The notes below the pieces were generated by a model. The model was given only the letters and a program-made list of their open reading frames with translations. It was not told the DNA's origin and did no database searches. The position numbers and the translations under genes were made by a program. This document shows, in pieces, positions 42,389 through 50,538 of a stretch of 64,000 nucleotides of DNA. Numbering within the stretch: position 1 is the first letter of the stretch; the number at the start of each line of letters is the position of its first letter. Source of the stretch: FLUQ01 sp031550605 (GTDB lineage Bacteria > Desulfobacterota > Desulfovibrionia > Desulfovibrionales > Desulfovibrionaceae); assembly GCA_031550605.1 (NCBI GenBank), contig JAVBOK010000070.1, forward strand, positions 1-64,000, in the 5' to 3' direction.

Positions 42389-44257
42389 TCACAGCCTGCC
42401 GGAAGTAATCAGCGACTTGCCCTGCGAGGCGATGTGCACGCGCAGTTCCACCCGCCGGATGACGCTGCTGGGCAGGCCGGTTTTCGTTTCCACCGGCGCG
42501 CTGTATTCCGAGCCGAAACCGTAGGTGGCCACAGGCATGGCCACGCCCCGGCTGTACAGCATGGAGGCGAACGTCGTGGCCCTGGCCGTGCTCAACTCGT
42601 AATTGCGCTTGTCCGTGCCCGAGGGGTCGGCGTGGCCGTAGATGAGCAGCGTCGCGGCCAGCCCCATGGAATCGCACAGCTTCGCCACCTCCGCAAGCTT
42701 GTCCACGGCGTCGGCAAGCTTGCGCTGCTCGTCCGGGGCGGGCATGTCCTTGCCCATGGGAAATTCGATTTTTGTGTCCTCGACCCGGCGCAGCAGTTCT
42801 TTCAGCCGGGGCACGCGCGGATCGCTGATGCCGGACGTGTCCACCCGCTCCACGCCCGGCAGCCCCAAGGCTTTTTCCGTGGTAGCAAGAATCCAGTCAA
42901 AGGGCGCGGTGCCGCTCAGAGCCAGCACCCCGCCGGAAAAATTGATGTCCACGCCGGGCGGCGGGCTCATGGCCCGGCGAATGCGCGCGGTGACCATTTC
43001 CGGTTCCAGCGATGCGAAAGGCCGGGTTTCCATCCTGTAGCGGTCGCGGGTCAGGCCTTTTTCCGCCAGCAAAAGCCGGGGATCCGCGGACAGGGGGTCG
43101 CGCAACAGGGTTATGGTCCAGCCGGCGTCCGGGTTGCCGCTGGTTTCAACCAGCACGATGCCGGGAACATTTTCCAGCACGCGCACGGCATCCAGAAACC
43201 GGGCCTGCCGCGCGGCCTGATCCGCCCGCAGGGCGGCCAGGGTTTCGTCCGCCATCTTGCCGCGCCACCACAGATATCCGCCCAGACCCAGAGCCAGCGC
43301 CAGCAGCAGGGCGGGCAGGCAGCGGAGCAGCAGCGGCAGGGGCCTGTCCCCGTCCACGTACCGGGCATCAAGACAGGCTTCCAGATGCCGGAGCAGAGGG
43401 AAAAAAACGGACACGTCTCCGGTGAATTCGGCCAGGCGCTCCGCGCCTTCCACATGGATGATTTCCACGGCTTCGCGCAGTTTTCCCCGGAAGGACGCGG
43501 GCGGATCCCCGCGCACCAGGCAGGCCAGAACCGCCGCCGGGCCTTTTTCCACCATCAGGGTCAACTCGCCCATCCGCATGGCGTCAAGAGAGTCGCCGCT
43601 GCCCTGGGTAAAGCAGTCGCGCACGAAATCCTGCACCGCCGTCAGCATGCCGGACACCAGGTCCGCGTCCTGGTGGTCCACCCCTTCGCCGGTGGCATGG
43701 CCCAGCAGGATGCCGGTTTCCGGGTGAATCAGGAATACCTGCTCCACCCGGTATACCAGGGTATGCAGCAGCACCACCTCGGCGAAGCTTTTGCCGGTTC
43801 GCCAGCCTTCGATGCGCCAGCGCAGGCCCCGCCAGGAAAAGGCGGTTTCCAGGGCCTTGTTCAGGCCCTGCAGCATGCTGTTGATGGCCTCGGCGATGGA
43901 TTTGCGGATGGCCGGACCCATCAGGGGGAACAGTGAAGAGGCCAGCTGTTCGGGGTGGCGCCGGACGGAGGAACGGAAAATCTGCTCCACCGTGGGCTGC
44001 AGGGCCACGCTCAGCCGGTCGTCGCGCCCCGCGCGCAGCAGCACGGCTTCCGCCAGCACGTTGCTGACCTCTCTGGCCTGGATGGCCGGGTCTTCCAGGC
44101 GGCACTCCAGAGCGCGCAGAAAGGCCAGTTCGCGCTGGAACAGCAACGAGCGCAGATGATCAAGCTCCGCGCTGCCGGCCGCGTTCTCTCCGGAAGGCGT
44201 GTCCCTTCCGGACACGTCATGCGCGGGCGGCGGCGAAGAGGACGGCCGTTCAGTCAT
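42389..44257 (-). CDS. OmpA-domain membrane protein of a coiled-coil/OmpA module
   Basis: The 622-residue protein has a cytosolic N-terminal ~300 residues with a conserved-looking core (SLFPLMGPAIRKSIAEAI, RWRIEGWRTGKSFAEVVLLHTLVYRVEQVFLIHPETGILL, DADLVSGMLTAVQDFV). One membrane helix is at about 307-331. The periplasmic part has a BON-like segment (GVDINFSGGVLALSGTAPFDW, about 435-455) and a C-terminal OmpA peptidoglycan-binding domain (GHADPSGTDKRNYELSTARA, about 541-560). Similar proteins are known to me from cyanobacteria and other phyla, sometimes beside a small GTPase. Its role is not established. The start overlaps its partner by 8 bases. Confidence 0.75.
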   Translation of the reverse strand: MTERPSSSPPPAHDVSGRDTPSGENAAGSAELDHLRSLLFQRELAFLRALECRLEDPAIQAREVSNVLAEAVLLRAGRDDRLSVALQPTVEQIFRSSVRRHPEQLASSLFPLMGPAIRKSIAEAINSMLQGLNKALETAFSWRGLRWRIEGWRTGKSFAEVVLLHTLVYRVEQVFLIHPETGILLGHATGEGVDHQDADLVSGMLTAVQDFVRDCFTQGSGDSLDAMRMGELTLMVEKGPAAVLACLVRGDPPASFRGKLREAVEIIHVEGAERLAEFTGDVSVFFPLLRHLEACLDARYVDGDRPLPLLLRCLPALLLALALGLGGYLWWRGKMADETLAALRADQAARQARFLDAVRVLENVPGIVLVETSGNPDAGWTITLLRDPLSADPRLLLAEKGLTRDRYRMETRPFASLEPEMVTARIRRAMSPPPGVDINFSGGVLALSGTAPFDWILATTEKALGLPGVERVDTSGISDPRVPRLKELLRRVEDTKIEFPMGKDMPAPDEQRKLADAVDKLAEVAKLCDSMGLAATLLIYGHADPSGTDKRNYELSTARATTFASMLYSRGVAMPVATYGFGSEYSAPVETKTGLPSSVIRRVELRVHIASQGKSLITSGRL

Positions 44258-44870
44258 CGCCGTCCGTCGCGCCGCCCACGGACGGGCAGCTTATTTCATC
44301 GGACCACTGCCCGCTCAGTTTGAGGGCCATTTCCGTGAACATGCCGGCCAGTGTCGCCCGGTGCACCATGTCGGAACGAATCTGCGCGGAGGTGCTTTGC
44401 AGCACATTCAGGCTTTCCTGGTACCGTTCCTCGGTTTTCTCGGCCAGAGCGCGGCTTTCGGACAGCAAAAGCTCGCGCAGTTCGCGTTCGGCGCTGTCCA
44501 GCGTGGCCGTCAGCCTGGCCAGTTTGCGGTCATATGCGTCGACGGCCGCGCCCAGTTCCTTGGTCAACTGGGCCAGGGCTTCGGCCCGTTCGCGCTGCTC
44601 GGTCTTGATTTCCACCGCGCGTTCGGACTGCTCTTCCTTGATGCGGGCGAGCAGAGACGCCGCCTCGCTTTTCATGAAGTTTTCCAGCGAATCGACGCGG
44701 TTTTTCAGCGCGCTTTTGACGTCTTCAAGGGCGCGGGCGAAACGTTCTTCCTGGCGTTGCAGCCGGGTGTCCATTTCCTTGATTTGCGAACCGAAAAGAA
44801 GGTCGCGCACCTGGTCCATGGCAGCGGGAGAATCGGAAGAAGAAACAGCTTTGTTCGGTTTTGTGCTCAC
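44250..44870 (-). CDS. Coiled-coil partner protein of the OmpA module
   Basis: This 206-residue protein is not in a named family that I can confirm. It opens with MDQVRDLLFGSQIKEMDTRLQRQEERFARALEDVK and continues as charged coiled coil for about 130 residues (RIKEEQSERAVEIKTEQRERAEALAQL). The C-terminus is a short conserved-looking domain (RATLAGMFTEMALKLSG). No membrane segment or signal is present, so it is cytosolic. It is first in the two-gene operon; the OmpA-domain protein would be its membrane partner by gene overlap. Confidence 0.7.
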   Translation of the reverse strand: MSTKPNKAVSSSDSPAAMDQVRDLLFGSQIKEMDTRLQRQEERFARALEDVKSALKNRVDSLENFMKSEAASLLARIKEEQSERAVEIKTEQRERAEALAQLTKELGAAVDAYDRKLARLTATLDSAERELRELLLSESRALAEKTEERYQESLNVLQSTSAQIRSDMVHRATLAGMFTEMALKLSGQWSDEISCPSVGGATDGDD

Positions 44871-45289
44871 AGCGGATTCCTTGTCATGCGCCGGATGATT
44901 GATGCCAAAAGGCGCGCAGCAATAATAAAATTGCGCCGGCGGCTATTTTTATCAGTACGTCTTTATGTAAAGATGCGTAAATAGGCAAGCGGATCCGCAT
45001 TGGGGCCGGGATTGTGCGGCGATACGGAAATGATATCGCCATCCGCTTGAGGTAACTGCACTTTTTTGAGGAGACTCCGGGCCGCTTCACTGCTTTGCCG
45101 CTTCCTGTTTCACCGTTGCGGCCGGCATGCGTTCTCTTTGTCTTTTTTTCGGGAAAAGGCTGTAGTTTTTTTCCTGGCGCGCCGATATGAAAAAATAAAT
45201 GGACAATAAGAAAAATAATGCCATAAAGCGCATAGAGGTCGTGTGCATTATGAGTTTTCAGAAAACTTCAGGAATATGCCGGAGGGGAT
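44871..45289. other. Divergent promoter region of the OmpA module and the chemoreceptor
   Basis: The 419-base spacer has no gene. It is AT-rich at 44920-44990 and 45170-45260 and carries the sigma-28-like promoter for the chemoreceptor. Confidence 0.55.
45161..45188 (+). promoter_or_regulatory. Sigma-28 (FliA)-like promoter of the chemoreceptor gene
   Basis: The -10 box GCCGATAT (45181-45188) matches the FliA consensus GCCGATAA in seven of eight bases. A -35 like TGTAGTTT (45161-45168) resembles TAAAGTTT, with spacing one base longer than ideal. It is about 100 bases upstream of the mcp start; chemoreceptors are typical late flagellar class genes. Confidence 0.55.
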
Positions 45290-47701
45290 ATGACCACAAA
45301 ATTTAAGATTATTACCGGATTTTTATTGATGATTGTCTTGCTGGGAGGCGTCGCAATTCTCGGGTACACCGCCAGCGGGCGTTTTTCGGAGGGCTTTACG
45401 GAGTACGACCGTCTGGCCAAGTTCAATGTGAACATCAGCGATCTGCAGAGCGAGATCAATGCCGCGGGGTACAACCTCGTTCAGTTCATGATCAGCCGCA
45501 GGGCGGAAGATATGAATCAGGCCCGCGCCGCCCTGGAGCGGGGGAATGGAAAGATAAAACAGGCCATGACCCAGGTGCGCAGGCAGGACAGCAAAAATTT
45601 GCTGGACGAGATGACCAGGGATCTGGTCGCATATCGTGCCGGCATGGAAGGCATCCAGAAAAACCTTATCCAGGCCTATACGCTGTATACGGATACGGTG
45701 CAGCCCAATATGCGGGCAATGCAGAAAGCCCTCATGGACATTACCCGGCAGACCAAAGAAGCGAACAATATCGGCGCTCTTGAGGATATCTCCGAGGTCT
45801 GGTTCGGCCTTGCCTACGCGCGGTCGGCCATGAGCCGTTTCGCGGAATCCAGAAGCGATGCCGATTCCGCCCGCGTGGGCGAACTGCTGGCCACCATGGA
45901 CGCGCCGTTGAAAAAGCTGGGGGAAGAACTGCGCACGGATAACGGCCGCAAACTGTTCACGGCCCTGATGCAGGCCAACGCCGAATTGAACAATTCATAC
46001 AAGACCATGGCGGCCGCGGCGAAATCCTTCACCCAGACGACGAAGGCTCTGGACGAGTCGCTGGAAAAGCTGGGCAAGAGCATCGTCTCGCTCAATAAAT
46101 CCGTTGACGACCAGATGGCCGAATACAGCAAAACCATGCTTGAAACCAACGCCGCGGCCCAGCAGCAGATGCTGCTGGTCAGCGTGGCGGGCCTGTTGCT
46201 GGGCATCGCTTTCGCGCTGTTCATCATTTACGGCATCATGCATGTGCTGAAAGAACTCGGCGGGTTTGCGGGCGCCATCGCCAGGGGCGATTTCTCGTAC
46301 AATCTCACTATCCGGGAAAAGGGCGAGATCGGCGCCATGGTCGCGGCCATGAAAGAAATCCCCGCCGTGCTGGAACGGGTCATGAGCAACGCGAACAACC
46401 TGGCGGACGCCATTGTGTCCGGCCGTTTCCGTGACCGGCTCGAGGTCAAGGCCTTTTCCGGTTCCTTCGCCGATCTGGCCAAAGCCGTGAATATCGTGGG
46501 CGACGCCTACACCAACGTGGTTGATCTCCTGCCCGTGCCCATCATGGCCTGCGACAAGAAAAACAGCATCCTGTTCCTGAACGGTATCGCCCAGAAAGCC
46601 CTTGGCGGCAATTACACCGAAACGCAGTGCGGCGGGCAGCTCAATGCCGCCGAATGCGGCAAGGACGCCTGTTTCGGCGCCTGCGCCATGTCCCGCAACG
46701 CCCCGTACAACGGCGAGACCACCATCCACCCCCAGGGCAAGCGCATGGACATCGCGGTCACGGCCCTGCCCCTGCACAACATGAAGAACGAGATTGTGGG
46801 CTACATGGAAATCATCACCGACCTGACGGAAATCAAGGCCAAACAGGCGGTCATGCTGCAGGTGGCCAAAGAGGCTTCCGAAATATCCGATCGTGTGGCC
46901 GCCGCGTCCGAAGAACTGGCCGCCCAGGTGGAACAGGTGTCGCGCGGGGCGGAAATGCAACGGGCGCGCGTGGAATCCACGGCCAGCGCCATGACGGAGA
47001 TGAACTCCACCGTGCTGGAAGTGGCCAGAAGCGCGGGGCAGGCTTCCGACCAGAGCGACGGCACCCGCCAGAAAGCCGAAGCCGGCGCGGGCCTGGTCAA
47101 CAAGGTGGTGAAAGCCATCAACACGGTGAACACCGTGGCCGCCACGCTGCAGGACAACATGCAGGAACTGGGCAAACAGGCGGAAAGCATCGGCGGGGTC
47201 ATGAACGTCATCTCCGACATCGCGGACCAGACCAACCTGCTTGCGCTCAACGCCGCGATCGAAGCGGCGCGCGCCGGGGAAGCGGGCCGGGGCTTCGCGG
47301 TGGTCGCCGACGAAGTACGCAAACTGGCGGAAAAAACCATGTCCGCCACGCAGGAAGTGGGTTCCAGCATCACCGCCATCCAGCATTCGGCCAGGAACAA
47401 TATCAACGAAGTGGCCAGCGCGGTGAACAACATCAACGAAGCCACGGACCTGGCCAACTCGTCCGGCGCGGCGCTCAAGGAAATCGTGGATCTGGCCGCG
47501 GCCAACTCTTCGGTTGTGGCGTCCATCGCCACGGCGGCGGAAGAGCAGAGCGCCACGTCCGAAGAGATCAACCGGTCCATTGAGGAAATCAACCAGATTG
47601 TCAGCGAAACCACCGACGGCATGGTGCAGTCCTCCGCCGCCGTGCAGGATCTGTCGCGCATGGCGCAGGAACTGCGGCGGGTCATGGGCGGATTGAAATA
47701 G
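45290..47701 (+). CDS. Methyl-accepting chemotaxis protein with Cys-rich PAS domain
   Basis: The 803-residue receptor has TM1 at 6-27, a helical periplasmic sensor domain of about 265 residues, and TM2 at about 293-315. A HAMP-like region follows, then a PAS domain at about 405-515 that contains a cysteine cluster (C447, C456, C461, C465). The signalling hairpin tip is DQTNLLALNAAIEAARAGEAGRGFAVVADEVRKLAEKT (about 646-683). The Cys set suggests binding of haem, metal or an Fe-S centre, or redox sensing; similar sets are frequent in Desulfovibrio receptors. There is no C-terminal CheR-docking pentapeptide. Confidence 0.95.
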   Translation: MTTKFKIITGFLLMIVLLGGVAILGYTASGRFSEGFTEYDRLAKFNVNISDLQSEINAAGYNLVQFMISRRAEDMNQARAALERGNGKIKQAMTQVRRQDSKNLLDEMTRDLVAYRAGMEGIQKNLIQAYTLYTDTVQPNMRAMQKALMDITRQTKEANNIGALEDISEVWFGLAYARSAMSRFAESRSDADSARVGELLATMDAPLKKLGEELRTDNGRKLFTALMQANAELNNSYKTMAAAAKSFTQTTKALDESLEKLGKSIVSLNKSVDDQMAEYSKTMLETNAAAQQQMLLVSVAGLLLGIAFALFIIYGIMHVLKELGGFAGAIARGDFSYNLTIREKGEIGAMVAAMKEIPAVLERVMSNANNLADAIVSGRFRDRLEVKAFSGSFADLAKAVNIVGDAYTNVVDLLPVPIMACDKKNSILFLNGIAQKALGGNYTETQCGGQLNAAECGKDACFGACAMSRNAPYNGETTIHPQGKRMDIAVTALPLHNMKNEIVGYMEIITDLTEIKAKQAVMLQVAKEASEISDRVAAASEELAAQVEQVSRGAEMQRARVESTASAMTEMNSTVLEVARSAGQASDQSDGTRQKAEAGAGLVNKVVKAINTVNTVAATLQDNMQELGKQAESIGGVMNVISDIADQTNLLALNAAIEAARAGEAGRGFAVVADEVRKLAEKTMSATQEVGSSITAIQHSARNNINEVASAVNNINEATDLANSSGAALKEIVDLAAANSSVVASIATAAEEQSATSEEINRSIEEINQIVSETTDGMVQSSAAVQDLSRMAQELRRVMGGLK

Positions 47702-47725
47702 GCCGGCCGGCATGCCCGACACCTT

Positions 47726-47756
47726 CCCCCCTGCCGGGATCGCCCCGGCAGGGGGG
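47726..47756 (+). terminator. Terminator-like hairpin after the chemoreceptor gene
   Basis: A 13-bp stem (47726-47738 with 47744-47756, CCCCCCTGCCGGG) has a 5-base loop. The T-tract expected after it is absent: the intron-like sequence starts one base later. Group IIC introns insert just after terminator stems. Confidence 0.75.
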
Positions 47757-47757
47757 C

Positions 47758-48000
47758 ATGCGCGCCGGACACGGCGCGTATCCTATGAGGCGCAAGTTCT
47801 CTCCGGGCCGTGGTGGGCGGAACCAGTAGCCAAAGGCAAGGGCGCCGTCGCGAGCGGGGTCTGGAGGAAGCCGGGCACAAGTCGGACGTGACGGACAGAA
47901 ACCGGAGATAAGGCCTGTGCGGCACGGGTAAAGGGGGCGTTCGCGTGCCGGAGCGGGCATGCCGTGGCAAATCCCGGCGTTGCGGGGGGCATCGGTGCGG
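47758..48000 (+). mobile_element. Truncated group II (IIC-like) intron, domain I fragment
   Basis: From memory of the Oceanobacillus iheyensis IIC intron, the following blocks match in order and spacing: an ATGCGCGCCGG start (for GTGTGCCCGGC), CCTATGAGG near 47782, GTAGCC (47826), GCAAGGGCG (47836), CTGGAGGAAGC (47861), GGACAGAAACC (47893), GATAAGGCC (47907) and GGTAAAGGGGGC (47927). It sits directly behind a terminator-like stem, the usual IIC target. No reverse transcriptase or domain V is seen before the next gene, and the first base is A instead of G, so it is a decayed fragment. The right end is approximate. Confidence 0.65.
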
Positions 48001-48186
48001 CCCCCGCTGTGGTTTCTTCTTCCCTTTCCGGAGAGTACGGCACTCCGTCCGCAATCTGGTCAAATCCTTCCGGATAGCGTATTCTCTATATGCGCGCATT
48101 GCTGTCCGGCGAAAATTTGGCTTGCCGCAAGACAAGGCCCTGCCGAGAAAAAGGAAAAGGCACGCGATTTTCTTCTCTGCGCCCAA

Positions 48187-48235
48187 TCGGAAGCCGATTG
48201 CGTCGAAGGCATGCCGCGCTGCCCGCGCGCGGGCC
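48187..48235 (+). repeat. Dispersed repeat module A, partial
   Basis: GGAAGCCGATTGCGTC..GGCATGCCGCGCTGCCCGCGCGCGGG resembles the core of module A, being closest to the reverse complement of 57350-57380. Confidence 0.4.
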
Positions 48236-48311
48236 GGTTTTGCAAACCGGCCATTGCTGCCCGCTGTCAGCCGGACAGCAACGGTGTGTACTCGCTCATC
48301 CGGAGGCGGCC

Positions 48312-50039
48312 ATGAAAATTCTGAAAATTACCGGCCTTGTCACCGTCGCGCTGGCGCTTTGCATCGTGATCGCCGCCGGCCTGGCGGCGGCGCTGATCAA
48401 ACCCGACGAGTACAGGCCCCGGCTGGAAGCGCTGGTCCAGAAAGCCACGGGCCGCAAACTCGTGCTGCAGGGCAGTCTGTCGCTGTCCGTGTTCCCCGGC
48501 CTCAGCGTCACGTCCGGCCCGGCGGAACTGCACGACGACGCGACCTTCGGCTCCGCGCCCTTTGTGCGGATCGAGTCCGCGAAAGGTTCCGTCGCGTTGC
48601 TGCCGCTGCTGTCCGGCAGGGTGGAGATAGCGGAACTGGCCCTTAGCGGCCTGCGGGTCAAGCTGGTTGTGAACACGGCCGGCAAAGCCAACTGGGACAT
48701 GCGGGGCGCTCCTTCCGAAAACGCCGGGGACGGCGTTTCCTCGCGCGCTCTGGCTCCGGACGGCGGCGCGGGCGGCAAGGCCCTGCCGCCCATACGCGTC
48801 GGCGCCCTCAGCCTGAAAGACGCCGCCCTGACCTATACGGACATGCGCGGCGGCACGGACCTGGCCCTGACCCTGCACGGCGCCGGCCTGGACAACCTGG
48901 CGCCCGGCGAAAAAACCGGGCTGTCCGTCCGGGGCGAATATACGGATGGCTTTGCCCGGCTGAAACTGCCGTTCGACCTGAAAGCCTCGTTCGTCCTGCC
49001 GGAATCGCCGGATAAAACCCTTGCCTTCACTCTTGCCGGCACGCTGGACAAAACCGCTTTCACGGGCGACGGGGCTTTCGGCCTGCCGCCCGGCGGCCGC
49101 ATGCTGCTTACCGGCGCGTTCAGCCTGGGCGATATCAATGTTGACCCCTATCTGGCGGCATTCTTCGGCGACGGCAAGGACAAGGCCGCGCCCGGACCGG
49201 CGGCCGCCCGCCCGGGCAGGAGCGCGGCCGGAGACGAGGCGGAAGCGGCCGCGTTCCTGCGGCGGCTCAGCCTGGACCTGGATCTGAAGGCCGCCTCCGT
49301 CATTGTGAACCGCCTGCCCCTGAAGGATATCCGGGCCAGGGTCAAGGCGGATGACGGCCGCCTTGCCGCCGCGCCCGTCACTCTGGGGCTGGCTGACGGG
49401 ACCGTTTCGGCCGTCGCGGAAGCTGACGCGGCCGGCAATGCCGTGGCTGGCCGCGTCAGAGGCGAAATCAAAAACGCCCAGGCCGGACAGATCGTGCGGG
49501 CGCTGTCGGGCAAGGAATCCCTGACCGGAGTCCTGAACCTGACCTGGGACCTGACAGGATCCGGCCTGGCCTGGCCGGTCCTTTCCCGTTCGCTCGCGGG
49601 CAAGGCCGCCATGACGCTGACCCACGGGCGCGCGCCGGCTTTCCAGATCATTCCGGAAGATCTTCCCGGCCTGCCCGCCCGGCGGGCCGATATCGCCATT
49701 GAGCGGTTCGGCGCCAGTTGGGACATGGCCAAAGGCATCGCCCGCTGCGGCGATCTGGCGTTGCGGGCCACGGCCATGACCGCCGACGGCGGCGGAACGT
49801 TCAATCTGCCCGACCGGACCCTGCATTACCGGGTGAACGTGCGTCTGCCCGCCGTGCCCGTCGTGCCCGCCGTCATTGACGGCCCGTTGGAGTCGCCCCG
49901 CTATTCCGTGGACAAGGTGGAATTCTTGCGCAACGCGGCCAGGGGCATTCTGGAAAGTCCCGGCAAGGCGGGCCAGGGACTGGAAAAAACCGGCGAAGGT
50001 CTGGGCAAGGCCGTTGAGGGCATATTCCGGAAACGGTAA
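48312..50039 (+). CDS. AsmA family protein
   Basis: The 575-residue protein has one N-terminal membrane helix (about 6-28) and a large periplasmic region. AsmA signatures are the N-terminal YRPRLEALVQKATGRKLVLQGSLSLSVFPGLSVTSGPAEL and the C-terminal NLPDRTLHYRVNVRLP...VPVVPAVIDGPLESPRYSVDK. AsmA-like proteins are bridge-like lipid-transfer proteins that carry phospholipids between membranes. CGGAGG precedes the ATG at 48312. It stands alone. Confidence 0.9.
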   Translation: MKILKITGLVTVALALCIVIAAGLAAALIKPDEYRPRLEALVQKATGRKLVLQGSLSLSVFPGLSVTSGPAELHDDATFGSAPFVRIESAKGSVALLPLLSGRVEIAELALSGLRVKLVVNTAGKANWDMRGAPSENAGDGVSSRALAPDGGAGGKALPPIRVGALSLKDAALTYTDMRGGTDLALTLHGAGLDNLAPGEKTGLSVRGEYTDGFARLKLPFDLKASFVLPESPDKTLAFTLAGTLDKTAFTGDGAFGLPPGGRMLLTGAFSLGDINVDPYLAAFFGDGKDKAAPGPAAARPGRSAAGDEAEAAAFLRRLSLDLDLKAASVIVNRLPLKDIRARVKADDGRLAAAPVTLGLADGTVSAVAEADAAGNAVAGRVRGEIKNAQAGQIVRALSGKESLTGVLNLTWDLTGSGLAWPVLSRSLAGKAAMTLTHGRAPAFQIIPEDLPGLPARRADIAIERFGASWDMAKGIARCGDLALRATAMTADGGGTFNLPDRTLHYRVNVRLPAVPVVPAVIDGPLESPRYSVDKVEFLRNAARGILESPGKAGQGLEKTGEGLGKAVEGIFRKR

Positions 50040-50538
50040 CCGCGGCCGGGATTTCCCCGGCAGAGGGACTCTCGTTGAAGAACTGCGCCCCGCCCGCATG
50101 CCGGGAAAGCCTTTTTCAGGCCCGGTCCCCGCTGTTTTGGGGGACTGTGTCCCCCAATCCCTCCGGCAAGGGGCTAACTCCTCTGCACCCCGGTGTCCGG
50201 CACGGGAGCTTCGCGCCACGTGCCGGAAATTCGAGAAGGATCCGGGGGGAATCATTCCCCCCGGACGGGGTTTGGGGCGGCAGCCCCGAGAAAGCACCGA
50301 GGCCTGAGCCGAAATGTCCCGCCAACCGGCAGGGGCGCGGTTCTCTTTCCTCCTCCGCAAAACGGCTTTCCGCCCGCATCCGCCATTGCCTTCCCCCGCC
50401 CGGTCAGGGTACACAATGCGCGTGCCGGCGCCGCCCGGCGTCATGCCCCGCGCGTATCGCGGGCCATAGCGTCTTTCGATGAGAGAATCGTTCGGGAATA
50501 TGCTATGCACGGACCCATAACCCAGGAAAGGAGTCGCC
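50040..50538. other. Spacer with hairpins and repeat module C
   Basis: The 499-base spacer has no credible gene. It carries hairpins such as GGGGGAC-TGT-GTCCCCC (50140-50156 region), repeat module C at 50241-50306, and near its end the promoter of the acetate kinase gene. Confidence 0.55.
50241..50306 (+). repeat. Dispersed repeat module C, copy 1
   Basis: CCGGGGGGAATCATTCCCCCCGG, then GGTTTGGGGCGGCAGCCCCGAGAAAGCACCGAGGC, matches 57456-57523 with few differences. It contains two nested GC-rich hairpins. Confidence 0.65.

Larger units (their letters stand above)
47702..48311. other. Non-coding region with a terminator hairpin, intron fragment and repeats
   Basis: The 610-base region holds a terminator-like hairpin (47726-47756), a group II intron domain I fragment (47758-about 48000), and a partial module A (48187-48235). 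Open frames on both strands here are best explained as translations of structured RNA sequence. Confidence 0.65.

Noticed and set aside
42386..43936. Long plus-strand open frame opposite the OmpA-domain gene
   Set aside because: Composition is His/Gly/Gln/Arg-rich, typical of antisense shadows; the minus-strand protein has clear OmpA and membrane features.
44884..45090. A 68-residue minus-strand frame with a hydrophobic stretch
   Set aside because: No ribosome site, overlaps the divergent promoter region, and rare-codon composition unlike neighbours.
47682..48043. Minus-strand open frames over the intron fragment
   Set aside because: They are Pro/Arg/Ala-rich, lack ribosome sites, and overlap sequence better explained as group II intron RNA; such frames are commonly over-annotated on introns.
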